A stretch of 64,000 bases of DNA. Origin: Herbaspirillum sp. LeCh32-8 (GTDB lineage Bacteria; Pseudomonadota; Gammaproteobacteria; Burkholderiales; Burkholderiaceae_D). Where the stretch lies: positions 279,084 through 343,083 of the forward strand of contig NZ_JAGIPZ010000002.1 in the NCBI RefSeq assembly GCF_017814915.1, in the 5' to 3' direction. Shown one piece after another: positions 34,598 through 44,166 of the stretch. Each line of letters opens with the position of its first letter. Position 1 is the first letter of the stretch. The notes under the pieces were generated by a model, which worked only from the letters and a program-made list of their open reading frames with translations, searched no databases and was not told the origin of the DNA. The position numbers were made by a program, and so were the translations under genes.

Positions 34598-35952
34598 AAA
34601 TGTTGAAGCCTATAGCCATGCCCAGGAGCGATATTCTCGAGGGGCTCCTTCTTCATGACCAGCGAGACTCCACATGGGGTACTTGCATCGCGAGGATGAC
34701 TGGCTTTCCATTGTTGGTTCCAGTAATTTAAGTAACCTATGGCTTCATCACCCATTTTGAGAGTTAAACCACCAGCCGCGGGAACTGCATTGATAACGGT
34801 GTCTTCGCTGTAGGGAACCGGAAGGTGTGGGAAGCGCGGAATTAAGTCAGTAGTGAGATAACCGATATTGTGCATGGGGGCAGGTGCTATTGCCGGAAGT
34901 GCTCTTGCACCGTTATTGAATTGCATCGGCTGTATAGCGATTGATGGAATCTGCATCTCGTCTGCGTCTTCTTGAGCAAAAGTGATGTATTTGTTCAGAA
35001 AGTAGTCATGCATTCTCATAGCCATTTTTGGATTGGCCGAGGGCCCCTCGGTATAACATGCGGCTATCCGTAAATCAGCGCAAAACACTTCGCTCCTTTG
35101 CAGAGGTGAGTTCAAATGCAGCAGTGTGTCGCCGGCGTCAGCACATTCTTTAATCAGCGCACGAACTAGCGTAGAGCAATCGGTTTCTTCGGTCACTTGT
35201 GTAGATGCTAGTCGGCCAGCCCAAGAGGGGCGTTCACCTGGTGGCATCTGTGTGTAGATAAGACTTCCGGGTATGACGTACGCTGCCTCTTGATAGACTT
35301 CATCTTCGGGCATGCCCCACTTGTCAAAAGCCAACGAGAGAGTTCTTAAATAGGCAGACCGCGCATAATGACAAGGTCGTGGAATGACCTGAGTCACGCT
35401 GCCAGAGCCTTCGGTCCAGTATTCAAACGACCCGGTAGCCGGTTGTCCAAAACGAGCAATAAGACGCTCCACTTCATATTCCCATTGACGCACGAATGGG
35501 TAGCCCGACATCTCCTCCAGGCCGGTAAGCCTGGTCTTTACTATTGGCGGGACTATTCGAGGATGCGTTATCGCAGTAGCTTCTTCTGCAATTGCATAAA
35601 ATTTTGGCACTTCGCCAGAGTGGGCCTTTGACCAAAGGTTGATGAGCGGCGGTTGGCCAGACATTTCCATCAAAATATAGTCAGATATTGGAGACGGTGC
35701 GGTCAATGCTTGCCGAAGCGCAGCAGTGCTTACCAATGGCGATTTTCTGGCGAGGAAAGCAACCATGAGTGCCTCCGCGGCCTCAGACTCAAGCGACAGA
35801 CTGGAAAGGTGTGCGAGATATTCTTTCCAGACAAGTTCGCCTTTGTCGCTCTGTAAGGCCTCCGCTAAGGAGTGGATGACCTTGAGCTTTACAGGCGGGA
35901 GAGGATGTCGGAGGCGATAGAGACCGAGCCGAATGAAGTGCTGTTCATCCAT
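34519..35952 (-). CDS. Unrecognised partner protein of the STAND NTPase
   Basis: A 477-residue soluble protein. ATG at 35952 sits 2 bp after the STAND gene's TGA and has AAAGGAA upstream, so translation is coupled; an earlier in-frame ATG at 35973 is less likely. The first 120 residues are helical and repeat-like (LPPVKLKVIHSLAEALQSDK, LESEAAEALMVAFLARKSPL). The rest is mixed, with aromatic-rich stretches and CNN-free cysteines (CADLRIAACY). I see no nuclease, protease or nucleotide-binding motif. Constant pairing with the NTPase would make it a co-sensor, regulator or effector. Confidence 0.7.
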   Translation of the reverse strand: MDEQHFIRLGLYRLRHPLPPVKLKVIHSLAEALQSDKGELVWKEYLAHLSSLSLESEAAEALMVAFLARKSPLVSTAALRQALTAPSPISDYILMEMSGQPPLINLWSKAHSGEVPKFYAIAEEATAITHPRIVPPIVKTRLTGLEEMSGYPFVRQWEYEVERLIARFGQPATGSFEYWTEGSGSVTQVIPRPCHYARSAYLRTLSLAFDKWGMPEDEVYQEAAYVIPGSLIYTQMPPGERPSWAGRLASTQVTEETDCSTLVRALIKECADAGDTLLHLNSPLQRSEVFCADLRIAACYTEGPSANPKMAMRMHDYFLNKYITFAQEDADEMQIPSIAIQPMQFNNGARALPAIAPAPMHNIGYLTTDLIPRFPHLPVPYSEDTVINAVPAAGGLTLKMGDEAIGYLNYWNQQWKASHPRDASTPCGVSLVMKKEPLENIAPGHGYRLQHFWELTILEREESYSDWNWRILHGSIE

Positions 35953-35954
35953 CT

Positions 35955-38900
35955 TCAGTTTCCTTTGTACCAAGCCGGAACAGGTAGTGGGATGTCGCTG
36001 ATTTCATCCACGGTCGACTGAACCATTTCTCTTGTGATTTTCTTTGCCTCATCGTGCTGCCCGACGATAGTCAGGAATTGAACCAGCCGGCTATGCGGAA
36101 TCATTAGTGGCTCCCTACCGAAGCTAGTATCCTGCACCGTGCTATCGGCGATGAAGTCTTTCCACCTGTTCTGGAAGTGTTTCGCGAACAGATGAAAACG
36201 CGCAGTCGATTCCTCCTGGTGATAATACTCCTGCCAACCTTGGCGATGGATTTGGGCCGCTACAATCCAACGGTAAGCCTTGTTTTTTCCTTCAAGCTTG
36301 ATGCTGACGGGCAGCATCTCATCGAAGACGCCCGTGGCGCCGTATGGAACCTTTCCATCAGACAGGTACTTTTCGAGCGCTTTGAGGAGCTCCGTTCCTT
36401 TTCCTTCTTTGAGCCAATAGGAAATCCATTCACTAACCAAGCGGTCCCCGGACCGGATACGTATGTCCGTGCCAAACGAGGCGACCATAGTGTCTAGTTC
36501 ATGTGGTGCGAAGGCCGATACATCTACCTTGTGGCTGTCGGCAGTGTCTGGTGAGCTACTACCAGAGTCATCCTTTCCTAGCTCGTCAACGGGCTGGTCG
36601 AGATATTGCGCATTCTGACTGAGAATATCGTTGGCGCATTCTGAACCGGCTCTCGCTGCATCTCTGATTTCTCCCAGACATTCGGAGTCCCAAAGGGAGG
36701 GAGCGATAACTTGGCGAGCGACTTCACTTTCGATGATTGCCGGCACGGCTACTGAAAGAGTTTTCTCGGAGCGATACCATTCACCGGTCTCTAAGTTATG
36801 CCCATACATCGCGACATAGCTATTGGGCATGTATGTTGCCAACATTTTTGCCATGTCGGTCTGAGCATGTCGTGTGCCGTCGCCGTCGGTTATTTCATTG
36901 ATGTTGGCTACCATCGCGCACAAACTGCCCAGCATCTCTTTGGCGAATTCGGCGTCGTTGGGGGCAACGAGTTCGATTGCTTCAAGTACATGATGAATCG
37001 CCGCGTCTTTTCTCCAGCCGTACCCCATCACACACGACAGCGCACGATGAAGAAGCTCTCGACCTATATCTTCGAGAGACTCGGTTTGGCAAGCTAACTC
37101 GCAGAGCAATAGATAGTTGTCGGCCCGGTCGTTAAATTGCGATATTGAACTAGATATCTCGTCCATTCTCTCCTTCAGCTCAGTTTCGAGCGTGGCCGGA
37201 GAAACAATCACCATATGCGTTCGGAGGCAATCCTTAAGCCACCCATGGAACCAGAAATTTGGAGATTGCGATGCTCTGCGCCATTCGGCATCGCTGACCA
37301 ATCTGAACTCTTCAAGTTGGCTACCCAGGTGGAAGAGGTCTTTCGATATGCTAATTAACGCGCGTTGGAACGTGAATTGGTCCGAAACGTCCTCATAGCC
37401 ATTTGTTTCCCGAATCTTTCCAAGTGCCGTGAATATGAAGTCGAATTTGGGGCGTTCCCTGCGGGCGAGCAGTCCGCCAGCCAACTTCGCGCACCTCACG
37501 ATTTCAGGAAATAAGCTGTTTATCCAAGGGCGATGCCGGGTCGATGGCATATCGAACGGTACGTCAGCTCCTTGGGCTTCGATGACTTTGGCTACGACGT
37601 GGAAGAAAAGCCTGTGGAAATACGATTCAAGTAACTCCGCAGGCACGTCGTAATGGCGCTCTTTATTGAAGGCGCTTGTGTCGCCATTGAATGGTACGGA
37701 AAGCGATGTTCCGGGAGAGTAGAGTCGCGCCCAGCATTCTGTCAGTGGGTGCCGGCCGAAACTGGAGAACTCCGTTCGCTCGTGGATATGAATGGATTCG
37801 ATGGCAGAGAGCCGAATTACCTGAAGCTCCAGACACTCGCGCATCTCATCAGATAACTTTGCAGGAAGCCAGTCAAGCAGAAGGTCTACCTCCCGTAGCC
37901 GGCTGAGTTCGTCCATGAAGAAGCTAAATCGTGCATATCCATTCCTGTGCTTGAACAGCGTCACCAGCCTGTCACGCTTGAATGAGTTTGTTGCAGCCAG
38001 GAGTTCCAGCATGGCCTCCACATCGGACTCGTGGTTTTGTCGGTCTATTGTCCCTGACCTGACTGCATCCACAATTCTCATATTTATCGCCTTCGCGCAA
38101 TCGATGACGTCGTCGTTTCTCTTGACGCGAAGTAATTGACGTCCCAGAAGGAGTAGGTCTCCAATTTCTGCTGTGCGGAAAGACGTAGAGAGCGCTTTTA
38201 AGGGATAGTCATCATCTGTCAGTGCGAGAGCACAAACATCTATGCGGAATGAGTCATCGATTTGGAACTGAGGGCCATTGTGAAGACGCGTCTTAAGCCA
38301 CCTCAATCTGACGGCGCGCGCATAGTCTTGTCGTTCAAATGCAATAGATTCCGCTTTCCCCAGAATTTTGTTCATCTGGTGCTCGGGGTATGCCTTGCTC
38401 ATGCTCTCGATAATCCATTCCCGGGAAGGCTGAGAAATCAGATTTTCTGGCGAGCCAACTTTCGCCTGGAACAGCCAAAGCCATCCCCATCGGTGGTACG
38501 GTGGGGCGCTGTCCGCGAGCCATGCGACCACTTTGGGAGCCAGATGCGATGCACGTTTCGCATGTTCGGCGATTTCCCGGACGAAGGCAGGAAGGCTTCC
38601 GTGGAATGGGATGAGACCAGCTTCCGCATCGTAGAGAAGATGGCGAATCTCTGTTTGTAGAGTTCCGGAGCGTATTCCTAGTGTTTCTTCCAAGCTCAAG
38701 ACAGGCCACGCAAAGTCACAATCTGCGACCAGGTGCAGAGCGTCCCGTGCGTCGTGGCTCAGGCGAACCCACAACGCATGATAGTAGGTTCGGATGTCAC
38801 CGTCGGGGCAAGCCGGAAGCTTAGCCACGTCCTCGGGAAGGAATAGCCTATGCTGTAGCTTCAGTGCCTCAAAGCTATAAGTGAGATGTAGCGGGTGCCC

Positions 38901-40337
38901 CTTGGATATATCGTGGAAGGCGGTTGTCAGGTGGGCGATTGGTTCGATGCCGTCATGTGAGGGCTGGTCTCGAATCTCGAATTGGTCACCTTCAAGGCGT
39001 TTCTCAAGCCAGGAGCGGATAGACGGTAGTGACATGCGAGGAAGTTCATGCCAGTCGTCAGCTGGCACATGGGTCGCCAATCTTGACGGAAGCTGCTCTT
39101 CACTTACCCGTTGTGTCCCCAAGACCAAGACTCCGTTCTCAGGGACGGGAATCAAGTGCTTGAATAGCGCCTCCAGCGGCGCAAGGTCTTTGGCATTCTC
39201 TCGCCAGACGTGGTCTAGGCCATCAACAATGACGACAAATCTCTTGTCTTCGCTTCCGTACCCGTCTGCGCAGGCCTCAATCCAATCACGAAGATTCTCT
39301 GGGGCGTTCGGCAAGCCGGTTACGAGTCGGCTGTGGTAAAGCTCCATCTGGGTCATGAGGGAGTTCGCCACGGAAACCAGAGAGAATCGCTGCTCAACCT
39401 CCTGTTGGTTCAGATAATAGTGATGCCTGATGTACGGAGTCTTGCTATGTTCCAGTTCCTTGCACAAGTAGCTTAGATATGTACTTTTTCCCTGCCCTGG
39501 CGAGCCCCACAAAACAGAGGCGACACCCGGTTTGGCCAGGATATGGGCATAAAACTCTTTGTGGAATTCCTCATTGGGAGGTTGGTAGTCATCGGGAACG
39601 TCGAATGATTGCTTTAACGGCTTTGGCCGGCGCCTGTCGAGTTCGCCACGCAGAATGCCGAGGGTGATTTTTCCGTCGGGAGCGGGAGTGTTCTTGCGAA
39701 TGGCCCAGTCTACGGTTGCGTGGAACAAACAATGCCAGCCGTGATAGGTTGTGTGCTGACCTAAAACGAGCCTGTCAATCAATACGTCCTGCAGGCGCAA
39801 GTAGTCTTGATGCGAATGCTGGAAAACGAAGTCTCGGAAGAATGCCTCGATTCTCGGCTGCTCCGGTACTTGCTTCAGTATCTCCGCTTTGACGTTATCG
39901 GGAATTTTCTCGAAATCGATTTTCGTACCATCAGCGTTCAGGCACGTTTGGAAGTCCCTGTGTGGAAGTCGATTGGTGACGAGTGCTGCTAAGTGAATAG
40001 GAGTTGGGGCCACGCTTTCCCATGCGGAAAACCACTTCTGGATGAGGGACTTGCCCTTGGGCGTATGCTGTAACAGCCAATCCCACGTCAGTTCATAGGC
40101 TGGATTGAGTGGGTCCACCGTGAACTTGACCTGGTAGAGAACCAAGGACCCATCGCTACGCTGGGCGACAATATCGTCCAGGCCTTTCGGCGACTCTGCG
40201 TCATCCGCTTCAAATTTGACCCAGGAATACAGAGAAGGGTCGTCAAGCCAGTCACAGAGCAGCTGAATGCCAACGAAGTTCTGATAAACGTATCCACCCA
40301 AGGTGATGGTGGTGCTCTTGATAGTTTTGTTCGCCAC
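35955..40337 (-). CDS. PD-(D/E)xK nuclease - STAND NTPase (Avs-like antiviral protein)
   Basis: A 1460-residue protein starting at GTG 40337. Residues 1-110 form a nuclease domain of the Cap4/Mrr kind: GGYVYQNFVGIQLL, then LDDIVAQ (53-59) and YQVKF (68-72), with the QxK variant of the catalytic core. A STAND-type ATPase follows: Walker A GSPGQGKST (278-286), Walker B FVVIVDGLDHVW (367-378) and a GTQR sensor (407-410). About 1000 helical C-terminal residues would be the sensor. This layout is that of Avs-type immune receptors, which recognise phage proteins and then degrade DNA. Which Avs type, if any, cannot be settled by eye. The coupled downstream gene is not one I know from Avs loci. Confidence 0.82.
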   Translation of the reverse strand: MANKTIKSTTITLGGYVYQNFVGIQLLCDWLDDPSLYSWVKFEADDAESPKGLDDIVAQRSDGSLVLYQVKFTVDPLNPAYELTWDWLLQHTPKGKSLIQKWFSAWESVAPTPIHLAALVTNRLPHRDFQTCLNADGTKIDFEKIPDNVKAEILKQVPEQPRIEAFFRDFVFQHSHQDYLRLQDVLIDRLVLGQHTTYHGWHCLFHATVDWAIRKNTPAPDGKITLGILRGELDRRRPKPLKQSFDVPDDYQPPNEEFHKEFYAHILAKPGVASVLWGSPGQGKSTYLSYLCKELEHSKTPYIRHHYYLNQQEVEQRFSLVSVANSLMTQMELYHSRLVTGLPNAPENLRDWIEACADGYGSEDKRFVVIVDGLDHVWRENAKDLAPLEALFKHLIPVPENGVLVLGTQRVSEEQLPSRLATHVPADDWHELPRMSLPSIRSWLEKRLEGDQFEIRDQPSHDGIEPIAHLTTAFHDISKGHPLHLTYSFEALKLQHRLFLPEDVAKLPACPDGDIRTYYHALWVRLSHDARDALHLVADCDFAWPVLSLEETLGIRSGTLQTEIRHLLYDAEAGLIPFHGSLPAFVREIAEHAKRASHLAPKVVAWLADSAPPYHRWGWLWLFQAKVGSPENLISQPSREWIIESMSKAYPEHQMNKILGKAESIAFERQDYARAVRLRWLKTRLHNGPQFQIDDSFRIDVCALALTDDDYPLKALSTSFRTAEIGDLLLLGRQLLRVKRNDDVIDCAKAINMRIVDAVRSGTIDRQNHESDVEAMLELLAATNSFKRDRLVTLFKHRNGYARFSFFMDELSRLREVDLLLDWLPAKLSDEMRECLELQVIRLSAIESIHIHERTEFSSFGRHPLTECWARLYSPGTSLSVPFNGDTSAFNKERHYDVPAELLESYFHRLFFHVVAKVIEAQGADVPFDMPSTRHRPWINSLFPEIVRCAKLAGGLLARRERPKFDFIFTALGKIRETNGYEDVSDQFTFQRALISISKDLFHLGSQLEEFRLVSDAEWRRASQSPNFWFHGWLKDCLRTHMVIVSPATLETELKERMDEISSSISQFNDRADNYLLLCELACQTESLEDIGRELLHRALSCVMGYGWRKDAAIHHVLEAIELVAPNDAEFAKEMLGSLCAMVANINEITDGDGTRHAQTDMAKMLATYMPNSYVAMYGHNLETGEWYRSEKTLSVAVPAIIESEVARQVIAPSLWDSECLGEIRDAARAGSECANDILSQNAQYLDQPVDELGKDDSGSSSPDTADSHKVDVSAFAPHELDTMVASFGTDIRIRSGDRLVSEWISYWLKEGKGTELLKALEKYLSDGKVPYGATGVFDEMLPVSIKLEGKNKAYRWIVAAQIHRQGWQEYYHQEESTARFHLFAKHFQNRWKDFIADSTVQDTSFGREPLMIPHSRLVQFLTIVGQHDEAKKITREMVQSTVDEISDIPLPVPAWYKGN

Positions 40338-40425
40338 TTTGTATGTGTTCGTTTATGTGGATAGAAATCGCTGCTCTACCATTTGAGGGCAGACAGCTGT
40401 TCTTAAAGTCGATGAAGGCCAGCCA

Positions 40426-40448
40426 GGATAGGCACCGAATGCCTATCC
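40426..40448. repeat. Perfect inverted repeat between two minus-strand genes
   Basis: GGATAGGCA-CCGAA-TGCCTATCC is a 9-bp perfect stem, 19 bp after the stop of the 507-residue gene and 90 bp before the STAND gene. It could end transcription of the upstream gene, but no U-run follows on either strand, so it may be an operator or an mRNA-stabilising hairpin. Confidence 0.5.
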
Positions 40449-40466
40449 CGGTGAACGATTCAATTT

Positions 40467-41990
40467 TCAGTCGCTAGGCCGCCCCTTACTTTGCTTGCGT
40501 TTGGCTAAGAAATCGGTCGGCTGTTTGTTTCTAGGGAACGCTCGGCATAAGGCGGCGCCGGTAATTCGTTTCATGTCCAGAAGTTCTGATACTTCAGTTT
40601 CCCAATCAATGACTCGATTGGAAATTAAGAACTCATCGATTTCTTCATCACGCTGTACAGCACTAGCGGTGTCGCTGGATTTGATGAACAGGTCGCTGAC
40701 TGTGAAGTTTCCCTGGCGTCCGGTTATTTCAATAGTGGTTGCTAGCGCGATGACGCGGTCAATGACCTCATTTCCATCAATTTTTGATGGAAAGCGCATT
40801 GCTCTCCAGTAGATTTCCGAGACATCCGTAGTCCCGAACGTCGTGGAAATCAGCATGGCGTCCGAGCTGATTTCCATTATTTCGTCATCGTCGGCATAGA
40901 CTGGGTTGAAAATCATGCGTCGATACCCTTGGGCATACGCGCTCTGCAACGATGGCAAATATGGAAGTGCACGAATGGCTTCAGGAACGTCCCAGTCTTT
41001 TGACGGAGTGGAGCGATTTCGAGGCAATATGCGTGCAGCAGGGCCGACGTGCTCAGTGAGTCCAAGAACATCAGCTGCAAGGTCCATGGCTGCAAATTCT
41101 TCTATTTTTGCGGAGCCAAGTGCAATGTAGCCTGACTTGCGGGGCTTCAGGGCCGTTGAAAGATAAGAGAGCAAGTTTGCTGGTGCCTTGGCATGGGCGA
41201 GCGATGGCTTTGACGGCCGAGGCGCCGGCCAAGATGCAAAGAAATCACTGCGTGCTTCCAGTTCCCCTTTCTCAGTCACGACGCCTCTAAGGGTTTCCTT
41301 TGCCAGTTCGTGGCCATCCTGTTGGGCGGAGACCATGAGGCATATATCTTGGGGAAGTGTGTCGTGGGCCGGCGTCTCGCACAAGACGGCGATTCGATGT
41401 CCATAGTTGGCTGCACGTAGACACGCCATCTCCAGCCGTTCTGAACTACTTTTCCACGACTGCTGATTGAGCTCCAGCGGGCCGATGACGATAAGCGTGC
41501 CGGTCGGAACCCGGTCTAGCCCCGAAGACCACAGGCCTCCGTCCCCCAGGTCAATTGAATTTCGATGCGCTCCAGCTCGTTCGGCGTACACCAAAGCGCC
41601 ATCGGTAGCGTCTTCATATGACTCTAAAAGAGCCTCGATGGCCTTGGAGGATGTGGTGATATATACGCCTGCTGCTGGGCCTGCTGGCCAGATATGCGGC
41701 GCGTAGGCCGCAACAGGGGTTCCTGAGGCGGCAAGTTGTGCCAGCATCTCTTGAGCAGAGTATTCGACGTTGAATAGCTTTTGCAGCCGGAAGGCCAAGC
41801 GGCCAGCTGATGCCTGGTCGAGTTCACATCTCGCGACCTGAGGAGGGAAAGCCAGTACCTCCGGCCAATTTCGAAGACCAGGCAGCGCCGCGATGAGGTC
41901 AAGCGACTTGTTGTGGCCGATGGTGTGATTGCGTTGTTCAAGAAGACCGCGGACGTGCGCGGCCAAGAGCTTCAATTGCTCGATGTCCAT
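40467..41990 (-). CDS. Hypothetical protein with N-terminal plasmid 'glyoxalase superfamily' type domain
   Basis: A 507-residue protein. Its N-terminus (DIEQLKLLAAHVRGLLEQ, then GHNKSLDLIAALPGLRNWPE) matches a helical domain found in large plasmid and island proteins commonly labelled glyoxalase superfamily. The remainder has alternating alpha/beta character (TGTLIVIGPLELN, HRIAVLCETPAHD, GYRRMIFNPVYADDDE) without catalytic motifs I recognise. The upstream region carries a run of nine G's. Role unknown. Confidence 0.6.
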   Translation of the reverse strand: MDIEQLKLLAAHVRGLLEQRNHTIGHNKSLDLIAALPGLRNWPEVLAFPPQVARCELDQASAGRLAFRLQKLFNVEYSAQEMLAQLAASGTPVAAYAPHIWPAGPAAGVYITTSSKAIEALLESYEDATDGALVYAERAGAHRNSIDLGDGGLWSSGLDRVPTGTLIVIGPLELNQQSWKSSSERLEMACLRAANYGHRIAVLCETPAHDTLPQDICLMVSAQQDGHELAKETLRGVVTEKGELEARSDFFASWPAPRPSKPSLAHAKAPANLLSYLSTALKPRKSGYIALGSAKIEEFAAMDLAADVLGLTEHVGPAARILPRNRSTPSKDWDVPEAIRALPYLPSLQSAYAQGYRRMIFNPVYADDDEIMEISSDAMLISTTFGTTDVSEIYWRAMRFPSKIDGNEVIDRVIALATTIEITGRQGNFTVSDLFIKSSDTASAVQRDEEIDEFLISNRVIDWETEVSELLDMKRITGAALCRAFPRNKQPTDFLAKRKQSKGRPSD

Positions 41991-42059
41991 TGCTTTCTCC
42001 AGGGCGGGCTATCCGGTGCACGCTTTGCGGGGCCGCCCATTGAAAACAATGACAGGAAT

Positions 42060-42068
42060 GGGGGGGGG
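42060..42068. repeat. Homopolymer tract, nine G
   Basis: Nine consecutive G's, about 70 bp upstream of the start of the 507-residue minus-strand gene, inside its likely promoter or leader. Runs of this length slip easily in replication and can change promoter spacing. Confidence 0.6.
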
Positions 42069-42234
42069 CTGCAGTGTTACATCGTCTTCGTCGTACCCTT
42101 TCGGGCGCGTGCGGCAGGCGACGATTGCCTGCAAAGATTATAGGCGAAACGAGGCCCGGTGGCGCGAGCACCTTCTCAGCTGGCCAAAAGTTTGATTAAA
42201 ATGCGCCCGGGGATATTTCCGTAGGGAATTGTTG

Positions 42235-42810
42235 ATGTTCGAAGACATTTTTGGTGCTAAATGGGGGCGCTTTGTAGCGGCTTTGGTAGTTATGGCTTTG
42301 CTGCTGGCGGGATTCTGGAACTTCGTTACCGGAGAGCCTTTTTATTTCAACGGGCAGCCTATGGGATTCACAGATGATTTCCGGAATCTGAAGAAGGCCT
42401 ACGGAGAGCAGGCTGAATATGTGAAGTCGCTTGAAAAAAAACTTGAAGCTGCAAATGTAGAGATTCGTCGGCGGGATAAAGCGGACGAAGGTGCGTCTCC
42501 GTGGGCTTTTGTCGACCGCGTGTCGTTTTCAACTGATGGGGAGTTTCATGGCACTAAGCTCAGTGGCAACGGCCGCTGGAGCGCGCCGCAAAGCAATGTC
42601 TGGTTTAAGTTGAGCTCGCTGAGCGACGAAGAGGCGGTGTTTGATACTAATTTCTCGGCACCGTTTGATACAGGCATGCGATTCACAAAAGTGACGAATA
42701 GCTACGAATGGAATGATGGCCGGTATCAGCTTTCGGTGAGTGCCATGCTCAGACCTGATTTGGGTAAAGTGACTTTGCTAGTGGAGCGCCGGCTGAAGGC
42801 CGTACAGTAG
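42235..42810 (+). CDS. TM-anchored coiled-coil protein, unknown function
   Basis: A 191-residue protein with one N-terminal TM segment (FVAALVVMALLLAGFWNFV), a short coiled coil (QAEYVKSLEKKLEAANVEIR) and a C-terminal beta-rich domain (WAFVDRVSFSTDGEFHG, NDGRYQLSVSAMLRPD). The C-terminal part would be periplasmic. I chose ATG 42235, since TTG codons just upstream in frame give no better site. Not recognised. Confidence 0.6.
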   Translation: MFEDIFGAKWGRFVAALVVMALLLAGFWNFVTGEPFYFNGQPMGFTDDFRNLKKAYGEQAEYVKSLEKKLEAANVEIRRRDKADEGASPWAFVDRVSFSTDGEFHGTKLSGNGRWSAPQSNVWFKLSSLSDEEAVFDTNFSAPFDTGMRFTKVTNSYEWNDGRYQLSVSAMLRPDLGKVTLLVERRLKAVQ

Positions 42811-42871
42811 TGTCAAGTAACGCGCTTTCGTCCAGCACACTTTGTCGCTAGTCATTAAGCTAGGTAAGGGG

Positions 42872-42902
42872 AAATCCGCACCTTGCGCGGTCATGCGGAT
42901 TT
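42872..42902. terminator. Bidirectional hairpin between convergent genes
   Basis: AAATCCGCA and TGCGGATTT form a 9-bp stem around a 13-nt loop, with an A/T-rich foot on both sides. It sits between the TM/coiled-coil gene and the converging minus-strand gene and could end both. Confidence 0.6.
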
Positions 42903-42911
42903 TCTTCTCGG

Positions 42912-43664
42912 TCATTCGTCGATGTGGATGCTTATCCATGGCGCATCTGGTTTGACTTCAAACGTATCCACAAACTCTTGATATTCCTCTTTTGCCTGTT
43001 CAAGGTGAACCGCATTAGGGAGTAGCCGGGGTTGGGCATTGTCGGGCAATGCTTTTATTAGAGTGGCATGAACCAACCCAGGAAAGAGAGGAACATACCG
43101 CTCTCGGTCACGAATCAACTTCGATGGTGTAACGGTCGAGTCCGATTCTTCCATGCAGAAGTAAAGTGCAGGAAGCGCGGCATCATACTCCGGGGCATAA
43201 AGTTGAGTCACCCAACATTCGGCACCTTCCGGTACCTGTATTAATGCCCGAGCCAGGCTAGCAATCCAATCGGCAGCGCTGTACTTCAGAAGTTCAGAAG
43301 GCGACTTAGGGACGAAAATTGATTGCAGCTTAAAAGCAATGCTCGTAGGGGGAATGCGCTCCGCATACGCTAGTTGGCGCGGTGAATTGTCACCCATGTA
43401 TGGTGCGCTGGCGCTAATGCTGTAACAGGAATTGTGTTTTAGCTGCCTAGATATAGCCTCGATGTTGATAGAGCCCTTTCCAAAGGGTACGAGGTGAGGT
43501 TTCTTGCCCTCGCTTTGCGCTAGTAAGGCCTTCCATGTCTCGAAGCCTTGTTCACGCGCCACGAGGTTAAGAGTGGTTCTAAAGCTCAAGCCTTCTGCTC
43601 GTGCCCGGCGCTTTGCCTCACGTTTCAGTTGAGCGATTTCTTTTGCGGAAAATTTCTTTGACAT
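42912..43664 (-). CDS. Hypothetical protein with basic N-terminal helical domain
   Basis: A 250-residue protein. ATG 43664 is preferred because MSKKFSAKEIAQLKREAKRR then opens the protein with a GGAG box upstream; the longer frame to 43757 has no site. The first 55 residues (to GFETWKALL) match another N-terminal domain often found with 'glyoxalase superfamily' labels on plasmids. The remaining 190 residues are not recognised. It may be functionally linked to the 507-residue protein 1 kb away. Confidence 0.6.
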   Translation of the reverse strand: MSKKFSAKEIAQLKREAKRRARAEGLSFRTTLNLVAREQGFETWKALLAQSEGKKPHLVPFGKGSINIEAISRQLKHNSCYSISASAPYMGDNSPRQLAYAERIPPTSIAFKLQSIFVPKSPSELLKYSAADWIASLARALIQVPEGAECWVTQLYAPEYDAALPALYFCMEESDSTVTPSKLIRDRERYVPLFPGLVHATLIKALPDNAQPRLLPNAVHLEQAKEEYQEFVDTFEVKPDAPWISIHIDE

Positions 43665-43849
43665 AGGAGCTCTCCAAAGTGCCACCTGCCTTAATTTCGT
43701 CCACTGAATTAAGAGCGGCAGCTCTAGGGAAAAACTCGCTATGGTTGGAGTGCGCACGTTGCCTTAGGCTTGGTCTGTGGACGAACGGGCCGACGTGTGG
43801 CGGCTCATGCCTAAAACATACAAGACGGCGGTGTCGTTGTAAAGAGGCG

Positions 43850-44149
43850 CTACTCTACAGTCTTGGCGCGAGGCTTGAACACACGCTTGCGCTGCTTCAC
43901 TTTTCTCGTCACGACGACGGGATTGAGTACCTCTGGCGCCGCGGAGAGCAGCCAGGAGAAACGGTCCATGCCCGTCATGACCAGAACGAACGTCCGCAAT
44001 GAACTTCCATTTCCGCTCTCCAAATTTCGTAAGGTGCGTTCGCTGATGCCTGCGTGCGCCGCAAACGTCGCTTGGTCCATCCGCAACATATTGATGCGGA
44101 AGCTCCTCAGGCGTGCTCCCAGTAGCGCTTCTTTTTCTTCAGGAGACAT
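43850..44149 (-). CDS. XRE-family regulator
   Basis: A 99-residue protein with a Cro/C1-type HTH: LGARLRSFRINMLRMDQATF, then GISERTLRNLESGNG. The C-terminus is basic (KVKQRKRVFKPRAK). AGGAGC nine bases before ATG 44149 supports the start. It is divergent from the phosphatase-like gene with almost no gap, so it probably controls both from the shared region. Confidence 0.78.
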   Translation of the reverse strand: MSPEEKEALLGARLRSFRINMLRMDQATFAAHAGISERTLRNLESGNGSSLRTFVLVMTGMDRFSWLLSAAPEVLNPVVVTRKVKQRKRVFKPRAKTVE

Positions 44150-44166
44150 TTCTAAATGCTCCTACG

